DNA of 64,000 bases from assembly GCA_038316435.1 (NCBI GenBank), contig JBBQAQ010000010.1, positions 33,594 through 97,593 of the forward strand. Direction: 5' to 3'. Below, in pieces: positions 36,196 through 46,191 of this stretch. Each line of letters begins with the position of its first letter. Within the stretch, counting starts at the first letter, position 1. The translations under genes were made by a program, and so were the position numbers. Below the pieces are notes generated by a model, which ran no database searches, was not told where the DNA came from, and saw nothing but the letters and a program-made list of their open reading frames with translations. This stretch comes from JACJXF01 sp038316435 (GTDB lineage: Bacteria > Bacteroidota > Bacteroidia > Bacteroidales > GCA-2748055).

Positions 36196-37290
36196 ATGAA
36201 AAAACAGCTTTTTTATCTGTTCACTCTGGTCATCCTTTTTTCTCAGTTGGCAAGTTCTCAAACAAACAACTCGTTTGAAAGCCAACGAACCTTGCTGCTA
36301 ATGCACCCTACGGTAGGAACTATTTTGGGAATGACAGAGCTGATTGAAAAGGGAATTTTCTCATTAAAAAACTATACGATAAAAGGCATTTATTTTGACA
36401 AAGAAGCATACGATTATTCAGTTTCTGAAACCTATATAACTGAAAATCAATTACAAATAAAACTTGAAAAAATAGAAGGTGATATCACTGAAAGAAATCT
36501 TTTTGGCAAAAATGAATGCTCACCTCAGTTTTTAAGACTCTTTAACGAGAGCCAAGGAGTTATATTTTTTGGTGGTCCTGATATTCCACCTGCAATTTAC
36601 GGTGAAAAAACCAACACCTTAACCGTAATCACTGATCCATGCAGGCATTATTTCGAATCGTCATTTCTCTTTAATCTTTTAGGGGGATTTCAGGATAGTA
36701 ACTTCATTCCTTTGTTGGATAAAAAACCTGATTATCTGATTGTTGGCTTTTGTCTGGGCATGCAAACGATGAATGTAGCAACCGGAGGAACAATGATTCA
36801 GGACATCCCTCAGGAAGTATATAAGCTTACCAATGTAGAAGATATTTTAAATTTGCCTTCAGAAAACTTGCATCGAAATTATAACAGTAACATTAAAGAT
36901 ACTCCTGAACTTTTCTGGGGAAATATTCATCCAATTAAAATAATTGAAAGAAGCTGGTTAGAAAGACAGGGAATCTGGAAACCCACACAATATCCGGGAG
37001 TTGTAAGTTCGCATCATCAGGCAGTAGAAAAAACAGGTAAAGGTTTGAGGATTGTCGCCACTTCAATGGACGGGAAAATTATTGAATCGCTCGACCATAC
37101 TAAATTTCCGAATGTATATGGATTTCAGTTTCATCCTGAAGCATCAGATATTTATTCTTATTCCAATTCATATCAAACCATTGCTAAGGGAGAAAAGACC
37201 TCTCTGCGGTCTATGATTGAAAAAGGAAATGGGTATGATTTTCATCTGGCATTATGGAAAAAGTTTGCGGAGATTTTGAATAATAAATAG
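36196..37290 (+). CDS. Exported class I glutamine amidotransferase-like (C26) hydrolase
   Basis: I start at ATG 36196, giving a signal peptide (KKQLFYLFTLVILFSQLASS then Q); an upstream TTG start would add 11 residues. The body has the class I glutamine amidotransferase signature: an FFGGPDIPP oxyanion-like segment, the nucleophile loop GFCLGMQ with Cys, SSHHQAV and FQFHPEA with the catalytic His and Glu. This resembles gamma-glutamyl hydrolases of peptidase family C26 (PuuD-like). Export to the periplasm is unusual for PuuD but fits a folate or glutamyl-peptide hydrolase outside the cytoplasm. The substrate is unknown. Confidence 0.83.
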   Translation: MKKQLFYLFTLVILFSQLASSQTNNSFESQRTLLLMHPTVGTILGMTELIEKGIFSLKNYTIKGIYFDKEAYDYSVSETYITENQLQIKLEKIEGDITERNLFGKNECSPQFLRLFNESQGVIFFGGPDIPPAIYGEKTNTLTVITDPCRHYFESSFLFNLLGGFQDSNFIPLLDKKPDYLIVGFCLGMQTMNVATGGTMIQDIPQEVYKLTNVEDILNLPSENLHRNYNSNIKDTPELFWGNIHPIKIIERSWLERQGIWKPTQYPGVVSSHHQAVEKTGKGLRIVATSMDGKIIESLDHTKFPNVYGFQFHPEASDIYSYSNSYQTIAKGEKTSLRSMIEKGNGYDFHLALWKKFAEILNNK

Positions 37291-37353
37291 CAAAACATCT
37301 CTTAATGAACTGATTGATTGGTATATATATTCACTTTGATTTTGAAATAAATA

Positions 37354-37384
37354 AAAAAAGGAGGATCGTAAAATCCTCCTTTTC
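37354..37384. terminator. Bidirectional terminator
   Basis: AAAAGGAGGAT pairs perfectly with ATCCTCCTTTT around a CGTAAA loop, with A-rich and T-rich flanks on both sides. It lies between the 3' ends of the amidotransferase gene (plus) and the beta-helix gene (minus) and can serve both. Confidence 0.85.
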
Positions 37385-37402
37385 TATTTAAATGTTCTTA
37401 TG

Positions 37403-40400
37403 TTATTGCTTCATTACTTTAAAAACTTGTTTTCCATTGTTAACTCGTACAAGGTAAACGCCCTTTTCAAGACCTGAAACATTCACTTCATTTACATTTT
37501 TCGAAATAATAAGCTGTTGACCGAGGATAGAATATATTTGTACATCTACATTACTATCAAATCCTCTGAATTTGAGCATATTACTAGAAATATATGCCAA
37601 CTGACTATTTGTATTTAAACCTGGAACACTGGTAATAATTGTAACTGTTTCCGCTCCAAGTGTAATAGTACCACATTCGTCCATATTGTTATAGGCTTCA
37701 CTAATTCCACCTGCATTTGCCCAAACAGCCCTGGTACTTCCGGATGTTGCAGTAATGTCATTATCAATAATATAAACGTCGAAACCAATCACACCGGCTT
37801 TATCAACCTCAACACCAGCCTGATCAAGAAGTTTGGTATATGGAACAAAGTATTCAACGGTATATGAAGGATCAGTAACTTTATAAGCAAAAGTACTACC
37901 ATTACCGCCAACTGTTAGTGCCTTTCCGCCTGCTATTTCGGCCTGAATAGGTTTTGGCGCAAACTGATGATGTCCAACTCTGCTTCCAGTCCATGGAGCT
38001 CCACTGGGACCTTGTCCATCTTTAAGAACTGCATTTACATCAAAATAAACCTCTGTCTGATCATACCTCCAATTTTCACTAGGTACAGCACCTGCCCACC
38101 ATGGAGAGTAAGTGTTATCATTAACATTTACTAATACATAAACACCTAAATCATTCCAAACAGCCTTCCAGTAGGTTGAACCTGCATCGCCAATTGTAGG
38201 AGAATCTGTTCCAAACGACCTTGCAATGTTGTTAGCTGGTACCTCAGTCCAGAAATCATCAGCTGAACCATCAATAATAGGGGTTCCAATTACTTTTTTA
38301 AGAATAGCTGTTGGTGCAACTGGAGAAACATATTTCCACCAGATTGATGCTGTTAAAACAGGTGATCCAGCCATTGGCATAAAATTTCTGGCAGTGTAAT
38401 TAAATGGATCAGTGATCTTTAAAGAAGTAGACAGGGTAATTGTATCATTATTTCTTTCCGCAGCCAGGAACCAGGTACTAATAGCTGATGCACCGGCAAC
38501 AACGTCTGTTTTAAATTTATCATTACGAATTCCTGCAATGATTGTGTTCTGCACAGTAAGTGAATCGCTACCTGCAGAGGCCCAGCCTTTTTCAGATTCC
38601 AGCCTAAGTCCACGACCGAATCCTGCAAACACCGAATTGTAAATTTGTAGCCTTGTATTTCTTCTTAATCTCATTGCGGCACCTTCATTATGATTAGTTT
38701 TCAGGACGGAAGGTGAAGTGTTTGTTACAGAGGGTCCAAAAGCACTGATATTACTAAACAGAGCATTAGTTTTAGGTGAATTGGATGAACCTGTTGCATC
38801 ATTATCTGATTCAAAACCATTTGCAGTGTCGGAATCAACAATTGAACTATCGCGTGCAATAACTCCAAACTGAACCTTCCCAACAAAGCCATTATCAGTA
38901 TCAAAGTCATCATCTTCAGTTCTATATGAAACCAGATGCTTTGCATTAACAGCACCGCCGAACCATTCGAAACCATCATCCCCGGAGTTGGAAATCTGAA
39001 CATAGTCAATGGTTGTTCCACTACCAACTGAGTATAAAGTAAGTCCGTTAACCTCACTACCCGTGGTTACTTCATAACCAGGGAATTCAATTCGCACGTA
39101 TTTCAACACTCCTGAGTTATCTTCATTGTCTACTCCACCATATGCAGCGCCAATACCGCCTTCTGCAACACCATTACCACCTGATAAGTTATTAATACCA
39201 CGTCCGCAGATAACAAGTCCTGCCCAGTCGCTGTTTCCTCTTAAACCAGTACCCTGATTTGATGTAAATACTATAGGGCTAGCACTTGTGCCTTCAGCCA
39301 TAATTTTGCCGCCTCGTTGAATTATCAGTGCACTTTTCTCAGAACCTCTGATTATAGTTCCTTCAGCAATTGTAAGAGTAGCACCATCATTAACATAAAC
39401 CCAGCCATCAAGGAGTATTACGCCACTCCATGATTCATTTGAAGTTATATGCGTACTTGTAATGAAATCGAAAAGACCATTTCCTTTTGTAATTGTTGCG
39501 TCAGGATAATTTTCATTTTCCGGCGCCCAATTTGTCCAACCGGCAGTCCAATCTCCTGTTAAACCAAATGCGCCTGAAAAATCAACATGTTCAAAGAATG
39601 GATCAGTTATTTCAGGTGAAAAAACGGAAACGGGATGAAAATACCAGTATGAAGCATTAAATACAGGCGAGCCAGCTGTTGGCTGGAAATTTCTTGCGCT
39701 ATAATTAAAGGGATCTGCTATTTTTACATCAGTAGCTAAGGCAATTGTATCATTTTTTCTGATAGGATCAAGATACCAATTCTTTACTGCAACAGCCAGA
39801 GCAACTACATCGGTTTTAAACCAGTCGTTTCTTACACCGGCAATGATGGTATTTTGAACTGTAAGTGAATCGCTTGCAGCCGCAGCCCATCCTTTTTCAG
39901 ATTCAAGTCTTAAACCGCGACCAAAACCAAGGAACACTGAATTATATATCTGTAATCTTGTGTTTCTTCTCAATCTCATCGTTGAACCTTCATTATGGTT
40001 GGTTCTGAGAGTGGTGGGAGTAGTGTTGTTAGCAGAAGGCCCAAATGCACTAATATTGCTAAATAAGGCATTTGTTTTGGGGGAATTGGAAGATCCTGTT
40101 GCATCATTATCAGACTCAAATCCATTTGCTGTGTCAGAGTCGACAATGGAGCTATCTCTTGCAATAATTCCAAATTGCACCATACCAATAAAACCATTAT
40201 CTGTATCAAAATCATCATCCTCAGTTCTATAAGAAATAAGGTGTTTTGCATTAACAGCGCCACCAAACCATTCAAATCCGTCGTCGCCTGAGTTAGACAC
40301 TTGAACATAGTCGATAGTAGTACCGCTTCCGACCGAATAAAGAGTTAGTCCGTTTACTTCACTACCGGTAGCAACTTCATAACCCGGGAATTCAATTCGA

Positions 40401-40978
40401 ACATATTTCAATACTCCTGAATTATCAGTATTATCGCTACCCCCATAAGACGCACCGATTCCTCCTTCAGCTACACCAGCACCACCTGAGAGGTTGTTTA
40501 TACCTTTTCCACAAAGCACAAGCCCAGCCCAATCGCTGTTACCTCTTAGCCCGACTCCCTGATTGGAAGTGAAAACTATAGGATTTGCGCTATTACCTAT
40601 TGCATAAATTTTCCCGCCTCTTTGAACAATCAACGCACTTTTTTCAGTTGCGCGGATTATTGTTCCAGCAGATATGGTTAGACTGACACCATCATCAACA
40701 TAAACCCATCCGTCGAGCAGAATTACACCACTCCATGTTTCATTGGTTGTAATGTGTACACTTGTTGTGAAATCGAATAAAGCATTACCTTTTGTAACAG
40801 TTGCATCGGCATAATTAGTTTCTTCAGGTGTCCAGTTTGTCCAACCTGTAGTCCAATTATTAGTGCCATCAAGAGCTCCTACGTAGCTTACCCTATCAAA
40901 GAAAGGGTCAGTTATAGTCTGTGCGTGCATATTTACTGCCAGACATACAGCTAAAAATAAGAATAGACTTTTTTTCAT
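37403..40978 (-). CDS. Type IX-secreted surface protein: duplicated beta-helix, CBM9-like domain, type A sorting tail
   Basis: I start at ATG 40978, which follows an AGGAG-like ribosome site and begins a signal peptide (KKSLFLFLAVCLAVNMHAQ); the longer TTG frame is unlikely. The 1191-residue protein has two consecutive copies of a 435-residue domain, each opening ITDPFF and containing ALI(V/I)QRGGKI, NSDWAGLV, NSGDDGFEWFGG and RTEDDDFDTDNGF, a right-handed beta-helix pattern. Next is a CBM9-like region (KKVIGTPIIDGSADDFW, WRYDQTEVYFDVNA) and a C-terminal sorting domain (VDVQIYSILGQQL, LEKGVYLVRVNNGKQVFKVM). It follows the TonB receptor gene and probably acts with it on a polymer or metal at the cell surface. 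Confidence 0.9.
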   Translation of the reverse strand: MKKSLFLFLAVCLAVNMHAQTITDPFFDRVSYVGALDGTNNWTTGWTNWTPEETNYADATVTKGNALFDFTTSVHITTNETWSGVILLDGWVYVDDGVSLTISAGTIIRATEKSALIVQRGGKIYAIGNSANPIVFTSNQGVGLRGNSDWAGLVLCGKGINNLSGGAGVAEGGIGASYGGSDNTDNSGVLKYVRIEFPGYEVATGSEVNGLTLYSVGSGTTIDYVQVSNSGDDGFEWFGGAVNAKHLISYRTEDDDFDTDNGFIGMVQFGIIARDSSIVDSDTANGFESDNDATGSSNSPKTNALFSNISAFGPSANNTTPTTLRTNHNEGSTMRLRRNTRLQIYNSVFLGFGRGLRLESEKGWAAAASDSLTVQNTIIAGVRNDWFKTDVVALAVAVKNWYLDPIRKNDTIALATDVKIADPFNYSARNFQPTAGSPVFNASYWYFHPVSVFSPEITDPFFEHVDFSGAFGLTGDWTAGWTNWAPENENYPDATITKGNGLFDFITSTHITSNESWSGVILLDGWVYVNDGATLTIAEGTIIRGSEKSALIIQRGGKIMAEGTSASPIVFTSNQGTGLRGNSDWAGLVICGRGINNLSGGNGVAEGGIGAAYGGVDNEDNSGVLKYVRIEFPGYEVTTGSEVNGLTLYSVGSGTTIDYVQISNSGDDGFEWFGGAVNAKHLVSYRTEDDDFDTDNGFVGKVQFGVIARDSSIVDSDTANGFESDNDATGSSNSPKTNALFSNISAFGPSVTNTSPSVLKTNHNEGAAMRLRRNTRLQIYNSVFAGFGRGLRLESEKGWASAGSDSLTVQNTIIAGIRNDKFKTDVVAGASAISTWFLAAERNNDTITLSTSLKITDPFNYTARNFMPMAGSPVLTASIWWKYVSPVAPTAILKKVIGTPIIDGSADDFWTEVPANNIARSFGTDSPTIGDAGSTYWKAVWNDLGVYVLVNVNDNTYSPWWAGAVPSENWRYDQTEVYFDVNAVLKDGQGPSGAPWTGSRVGHHQFAPKPIQAEIAGGKALTVGGNGSTFAYKVTDPSYTVEYFVPYTKLLDQAGVEVDKAGVIGFDVYIIDNDITATSGSTRAVWANAGGISEAYNNMDECGTITLGAETVTIITSVPGLNTNSQLAYISSNMLKFRGFDSNVDVQIYSILGQQLIISKNVNEVNVSGLEKGVYLVRVNNGKQVFKVMKQ

Positions 40979-41117
40979 AATTTCTCCTTTTAAATTTATT
41001 TTATTTGACAAAACTATAGTTGAAATACCAATTGAAAATTTCATTATCATTACCAAACCTTTAATAAAAAACTATTATTTTACTTTACTTTCAGATTGAG
41101 GTAAGAATTATTTAAGG

Positions 41118-43997
41118 TTAGAAAGTCCATGAGAAAGCCAGATTGATCTTTCTGTTTGGAATGTATTTAAGTTTGCTTACCTCAATATTATCAGTTGAAC
41201 CAAAATACGCTACCCAACGTATTGGATCATTTATTAGATCTTTTATACCAAGCTTTACTTCAAAATGATCACCAATTTTCTTTTCAACCGTTAAATCCAA
41301 AGAGTTTCGGGGAAGCTCCCATGTGTGAGGAATTTCAGGTGTGCCGGCAAATAATATCCTCTTACCTACCCTGTTATAATTTAAGTTTACCATTAGTCGG
41401 TTCTCGGGATTATTATAAAATAGTCCAACATTGATAATATAAGGAGACTGACCTTGCATCACCCTTACTGAATCGCGGGCGAAATCGCTGTTGGTGCTGA
41501 TTTCACTTTTAATCAGGCAAGTATTAAATACTAATGTCAGCTGTTTCATACTCCTTAAAAGCGGGATATTTTCCAGAAACATAAGTGACTTCCGCATATC
41601 AAATTCAATTCTCTTACTTACTGCTCTTTCAGTGTTATAAGGCATATATGCATATTTAGTTCCCGAAGGTTTCTGAAACATTTCAATAGGGTTTGTAAAC
41701 TCTTTGTAGAAAGCTGAAAATGAAATAAGCTCGCCAGGAGAAGGATACCATTCATATCGAATATCATAATTATTAATAACCGCTGTTTTCAGATCAGGAT
41801 TCCCGTAAATGATAGCATTTAGCTCAAAATCCTCATAATAACTTGGTGTATTTTCTCTGAATTCGGGTCTGTTAACAGTTTTTCCATAGGATAAGCGAAT
41901 ATTATTTTTAGCATTAAGTTTTACATTTACATTAACTGAGGGATAAAAATTAATGGTATCATTTTTGATATCGAGGGAATCATTTAATATGTTTCCTTCG
42001 TTATCACGATTAGGAGGATAGAATCCAGTAATAAGTCGGTTAAAACTTTCCATCCTGACACCTCCATAGATATCTAAAAAATTACCTACAGGCAACTTTA
42101 AAGCAAGGTAACCCGCGTAAATTTTGTCAAATGCCAAATAATTGTTCACCGGATCTGTCCCATCTTTATAAGCAAATCCTGTTATATTTGGTGTATTGGG
42201 ATCATAATAAAAATTTTCATCAATAAGAAGATTTTCAACGGGTTCATTGATTCCGGAAACCTTAAGGTATTTTGTCCCTCTTGGTGCTACAACTCCTACT
42301 TTCCGGGTTGAAAATTCACGGTTCTTATATTCGATAAACGCACCTGCCTTAAACTGTACCGGATGTTCCGAAATATTTGTATACACATCCTGTATCAGAT
42401 CGATTTTTGCATTTTTATCTCTTTCCCGTAGTTTTTGTGTTAATCTTCCCCCATAATAAACACTTGGTTTATTGTCAACATCAAAACTGTACTGAATACT
42501 GTCAGGTGAATCGATCGGACGCGAATATGAGTATCTTCGGTTATCCGGATCATTATTAGAGGTGTATGACAAACCTGCATTCCAATTTAAATGCGTATAG
42601 TTATTGTTAAAAGTATGTTTCCCTTCAAGTTGTCCTGTATAAATTAGCCTCTGATTAAACCTAAGGTTGGTACCCAATAAATCTTTTGAGTTATAAACAT
42701 CATAGCCTTCCCGTTGAACAGTTTTGTTTTCGCCCAGATTACTAAGTAAATTCCTAAATCCAATCTTTTGATTATCTCCAAAAATGAATATCCAATTATG
42801 CACCAATCCTAGTGAGGCTTCCTGAACGTAAGTGTTATCGGTAAAGTCGTAGGCATAATTTATCTTATTATTTATTTGGTCATAATCAAAATAATCTGCT
42901 CTGTGAATTGAATTGAAATTGCTTGAATGCTTATAATTTAAGGAGGTTATGTTACCAACAGAAACTTTTCCAAGAACAAACCTCCTTTGTAGAGTTGCTG
43001 AAATACTTTGGTCAAGAAAAGGACTTACTGTATGCGTGTTCCAATTCTTGTTAAATGCTCTGGATATACTTTGCAATGAATCCATTCTGGAATAATAGGC
43101 AGTACTGTTTGGCCATTTATAAAGATTAGCCATGTTTTCAGCTGAAGTCAGCTGTTTCGGAAAATCTCTGGTTCCATCATCAATTCCCAGAAAATCGAAT
43201 TTACCAGCATCGTATTTCTGAAAGTCTTTTTTGAAACTTGTATTCTGCACCAGTCCTGAGCTGTATGAAATTTTAAAATCATTCCTGTCAGCAACTTCTT
43301 TTGTATTAATATCAATTACAGCTCCGGCGAAATCTGCTGGCAATTCGGGAGCAGGGCTTTTATAAATCATTATACTTTCAATCATTCCGCTGGGAATAGC
43401 ATCGAATGAAAATGATCTCTTGGTTGCTTCAAAACTTGGGGCAGGTGAACCATTTAACAAAACAGAATTATACCGCTCGCTAAGTCCTCTTACAATTACA
43501 AACTTTCCATCTGCGAGGGTAATTCCAGGAACTCTCCGGATTACTTCAGCAGCATCACTATCCTGAGATTTCCTGATTTGATCTGCGCTTATCCCGTTGG
43601 CAATCAGGTCACTTGATTTCAAATTGACAATCATTGAGCTTTCAGTATTAGTTCTTTTTCTGGATTTTATGGTAACTTCCTCCACATTAAACCCTGAAGT
43701 CTTTAATTTCACATCAAGACTAATAATGGCATTTTCTTTAACCTCTACACTTATAATTTGCTTTTCGTAGGATATATAAGAAACTACAAGATTGTAATTT
43801 CCTGGACTAAGATTCTTTATTTCAAAAAAACCATCAAGGTTGGTTATCGAACCGGTATATGTGCCTTGAATGATAATGTTTGCACCTATAAGCGATTCCC
43901 CACTAACAGCATCAGATACTTTTCCTGAAATATTCCCATTTTCCGGAAAAGCAAGTAAGTATAATGCTGATAATAAAATACTTAATAAAACTTTCAT
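41118..43997 (-). CDS. TonB-dependent receptor with carboxypeptidase-regulatory-like N-terminal domain
   Basis: From ATG 43997 it encodes 959 residues (a TTG start at 44006 adds three). After the signal peptide comes a carboxypeptidase-regulatory-like domain (GNISGKVSDAVSGESLIGAN, NLVVSYISYEKQII), a plug domain with VIRRVPGITLADGKFVIVRG and LNGSPAP, and a 22-strand barrel ending in LAFSWTF. There is no SusD partner. The gene directly downstream (140 bases) codes the secreted beta-helix/CBM9 protein, so the pair may take up what that protein binds. The ligand is unknown. TonB, ExbB and ExbD for energising such receptors lie at 61888-64000. Confidence 0.93.
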   Translation of the reverse strand: MKVLLSILLSALYLLAFPENGNISGKVSDAVSGESLIGANIIIQGTYTGSITNLDGFFEIKNLSPGNYNLVVSYISYEKQIISVEVKENAIISLDVKLKTSGFNVEEVTIKSRKRTNTESSMIVNLKSSDLIANGISADQIRKSQDSDAAEVIRRVPGITLADGKFVIVRGLSERYNSVLLNGSPAPSFEATKRSFSFDAIPSGMIESIMIYKSPAPELPADFAGAVIDINTKEVADRNDFKISYSSGLVQNTSFKKDFQKYDAGKFDFLGIDDGTRDFPKQLTSAENMANLYKWPNSTAYYSRMDSLQSISRAFNKNWNTHTVSPFLDQSISATLQRRFVLGKVSVGNITSLNYKHSSNFNSIHRADYFDYDQINNKINYAYDFTDNTYVQEASLGLVHNWIFIFGDNQKIGFRNLLSNLGENKTVQREGYDVYNSKDLLGTNLRFNQRLIYTGQLEGKHTFNNNYTHLNWNAGLSYTSNNDPDNRRYSYSRPIDSPDSIQYSFDVDNKPSVYYGGRLTQKLRERDKNAKIDLIQDVYTNISEHPVQFKAGAFIEYKNREFSTRKVGVVAPRGTKYLKVSGINEPVENLLIDENFYYDPNTPNITGFAYKDGTDPVNNYLAFDKIYAGYLALKLPVGNFLDIYGGVRMESFNRLITGFYPPNRDNEGNILNDSLDIKNDTINFYPSVNVNVKLNAKNNIRLSYGKTVNRPEFRENTPSYYEDFELNAIIYGNPDLKTAVINNYDIRYEWYPSPGELISFSAFYKEFTNPIEMFQKPSGTKYAYMPYNTERAVSKRIEFDMRKSLMFLENIPLLRSMKQLTLVFNTCLIKSEISTNSDFARDSVRVMQGQSPYIINVGLFYNNPENRLMVNLNYNRVGKRILFAGTPEIPHTWELPRNSLDLTVEKKIGDHFEVKLGIKDLINDPIRWVAYFGSTDNIEVSKLKYIPNRKINLAFSWTF

Positions 43998-44299
43998 CGT
44001 AGTCAAATTTGTCTTTGGATTATGGATACAAAGAAACCATTCAATCTTAACCTTAATCTGATAATAATGTTATCTGTGTATTAAGAATCATCATGAAAGG
44101 ACCAGTAAAATTGGTATTTACTGAAGTTAACCTTAACCTATTATGAATTTAATGTTAAATTCTATTTGGGGAAAAATGTAAATTGAATTCGATAGTGAAT
44201 AAACTCCTGCTAAAGGAAAAAAAGAAATTAGGAAAATAATAGTGTTGTTCACAAGAATAACCCGTTAAAAAGGTAATCCAAAAGAAATTCATTATTGAA
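43998..44299. other. Gene-free stretch upstream of the TonB receptor
   Basis: About 300 AT-rich bases with no credible frame. It should hold the minus-strand promoter of the TonB receptor gene and ends at the terminator of the GH13 gene. No clear promoter match was seen. Confidence 0.5.
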
Positions 44300-44336
44300 A
44301 AAAAAGGGATTACATGAAGATGTAATCCCTTTTTTA
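44300..44336 (-). terminator. Terminator of the GH13 gene
   Basis: AAAAAGGGATTACAT pairs with ATGTAATCCCTTTTT around a GAAG loop, 18 bases after the GH13 stop codon, with T tracts on both strands. It could also stop plus-strand transcription. Confidence 0.9.
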
Positions 44337-44353
44337 TATGAAACAATTAAATA

Positions 44354-45739
44354 TTATTCCTCGGATAAGAATACTTTATAATCCCAGGGATTTAGTGTAA
44401 TTGCGTCTTCATTTGATAGGCTAAGCATCTCTCCGGTAAACGCATCGGTATAAACGCCATTGTTAATTTCATCAGTGAAGAAATAATTACGAGCTTCTGC
44501 TGAAAAATTAAGTATGACAAATATTTTGCTTTTCTCAACTTCTCTGGTAAATGCGAAAACTTTGATGTCGTCGTTGCCTGCAACTCTTTTCAATTTACCA
44601 CCTGTAGATCCAGCGAAAAGTGCCTCATGATTTGCTTTTAAGGTATTCAGGTTCGTATAGAATTCTCTCATATCGCATTCAACCCAGGGAATAGTATCTC
44701 TTTCGAAGAATCGAAGACGTCTGGTCATGCAAACTTCCTGACCATTATATATAAGGGGCATCCCGGGAATCATATATGAAAACACAGCAAAAGTCTTAAC
44801 TGCATCGCCAAGTCTTTCATATTCAGTTCCATTCCATGAATTTTCATCATGATTTGAGGTGAATTCCATCAAAATAGAATTTGGAGGATAGGCCGAATCA
44901 ACATAAGCAAAATGCATGTCAATGTTGGTTACATCCATTTTACCTTGAGCTATCTGATTCATAATATGGTGGAGTTTCCAGTCATAAGTTGCATCGAAAG
45001 CATCTTTATTTAATGCAGGCTGATCAGATTCTGCAAGCATAAAAACTTCCTTAACCTCATGAAGAGCAGGTCTTACTGTATTCCAGAAACTAACGGGTAT
45101 CATATGAGCCACATCGAAACGAAAACCGTCAATATCTGTTTCTTTTAACCAGAATTTAAGTGCGTCGATCATATACTGACGCAATCCCGTTTGATTATAA
45201 TCAAACTGAACAATATCAGTCCAGTCAAAGGGACTTTTAAAATTTCCGGCTGAATCCTTAACATAATATTCAGGATGCTCAACTGTAAGCGCATTGTCCC
45301 ATGAAGAATGGTTTGGTACCCAGTCTATAATAACTTTAATGCCCAAAGAATGAGCTTTTGCTACCATAGCCTTGAAATCAACCATGTTCCCGAATTCCGG
45401 GTTTACTGCATAATAGTCTTTCACCGAATAATAGCTTCCCAAAGATCCTTTTCTATTCTTTTCTCCAATAGGATTGATAGGCATAAGCCATATAATATCA
45501 ACACCCATTTCTTTAATACTTTCAAGATGACCAGCAAATGCAGCAAAAGTTCCTTCCGGAGTATACTGACGGATATTGACCTCATATAAGGTCGCATCCC
45601 TCAGCCATTCAGGGTGTTTTACGCCAACATTATTTTGTGTTGGACCTGGATTTGTACACGAAACAAAAACAGATGTCATAGCAAAACATATAAAGACAGG
45701 GATAATTAAGCTAATACGAAAAAGAGATTTTTTTTTCAT
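44354..45739 (-). CDS. GH13 alpha-amylase family lipoprotein
   Basis: The 461-residue protein has a lipoprotein signal (lipobox FVSC, Cys28) and a complete GH13 (beta/alpha)8 barrel: region I DWVPNHSS (139-146), region II GFRFDVAH with nucleophile Asp209, region III LAES with acid Glu237, and region IV SNHDE with Asp298. A small C-terminal beta domain follows. Predicted to hydrolyse alpha-glucans at the outer-membrane surface or in the periplasm, like SusG-type amylases, although no SusC/SusD pair lies beside it. It is probably an individual transcription unit with the terminator above. Confidence 0.93.
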   Translation of the reverse strand: MKKKSLFRISLIIPVFICFAMTSVFVSCTNPGPTQNNVGVKHPEWLRDATLYEVNIRQYTPEGTFAAFAGHLESIKEMGVDIIWLMPINPIGEKNRKGSLGSYYSVKDYYAVNPEFGNMVDFKAMVAKAHSLGIKVIIDWVPNHSSWDNALTVEHPEYYVKDSAGNFKSPFDWTDIVQFDYNQTGLRQYMIDALKFWLKETDIDGFRFDVAHMIPVSFWNTVRPALHEVKEVFMLAESDQPALNKDAFDATYDWKLHHIMNQIAQGKMDVTNIDMHFAYVDSAYPPNSILMEFTSNHDENSWNGTEYERLGDAVKTFAVFSYMIPGMPLIYNGQEVCMTRRLRFFERDTIPWVECDMREFYTNLNTLKANHEALFAGSTGGKLKRVAGNDDIKVFAFTREVEKSKIFVILNFSAEARNYFFTDEINNGVYTDAFTGEMLSLSNEDAITLNPWDYKVFLSEE

Positions 45740-45813
45740 TCTATAAAATATGTAGTTGGTAAATATTCACTGTAAAAATTGGAAGGCAAATATGCATAGA
45801 AAAATGAGCTGTG

Positions 45814-46191
45814 CTATTCTACTTCAATAAAGTTGATTTTCAAATCAAGGATTGAAGCATAGTACTCCCCTCTTTCAAGAATATCGTCATCACCTTCTTC
45901 ATAATACCAGTTTATAGTAAGGATATGATCTTTTGAGGTTAAATCCTTTAAGGATTTCAACATCTCCAGGATAACTTTGGAGGTTCCACTGTTAAGATAT
46001 TCAAATGAAAGATCCACCTTAGTAGCCTTGCAGTTGGACTCCACATAAGTATTCAGCCATGTAACCACATCTCTGAAAAATAATTCCGCATCTTCCGGTA
46101 TCGATCGACCTTCAATTTTAATAATGCCAATTGAGTCGAGTGATATGGATGGCGTTTTCCTTGTTCCTTCTATGTAGATTTGATCTATCAA
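45814..46191 (-). CDS. SiaC-like regulatory phosphoprotein (DUF1987)
   Basis: The 125-residue protein matches the DUF1987/SiaC family: YIEGTRKTPSISLD, then a GxSIPEDAELFF stretch, then a YLNSGTSK segment at 65-72. In Pseudomonas the SiaC protein is phosphorylated on a threonine in the equivalent segment and controls a diguanylate cyclase. Here Ser68, Thr70 and Ser71 are candidates (inference). No kinase of the SiaB type, PP2C-type phosphatase or GGDEF gene is adjacent, so any partners lie elsewhere. It is divergent from the phosphate porin gene. Confidence 0.85.
   Translation of the reverse strand: MIDQIYIEGTRKTPSISLDSIGIIKIEGRSIPEDAELFFRDVVTWLNTYVESNCKATKVDLSFEYLNSGTSKVILEMLKSLKDLTSKDHILTINWYYEEGDDDILERGEYYASILDLKINFIEVE

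Noticed and set aside
38412..40308. Several open frames in the beta-helix gene on either strand
   Set aside because: They are shadows of the duplicated coding sequence, appearing twice in the same relative place.
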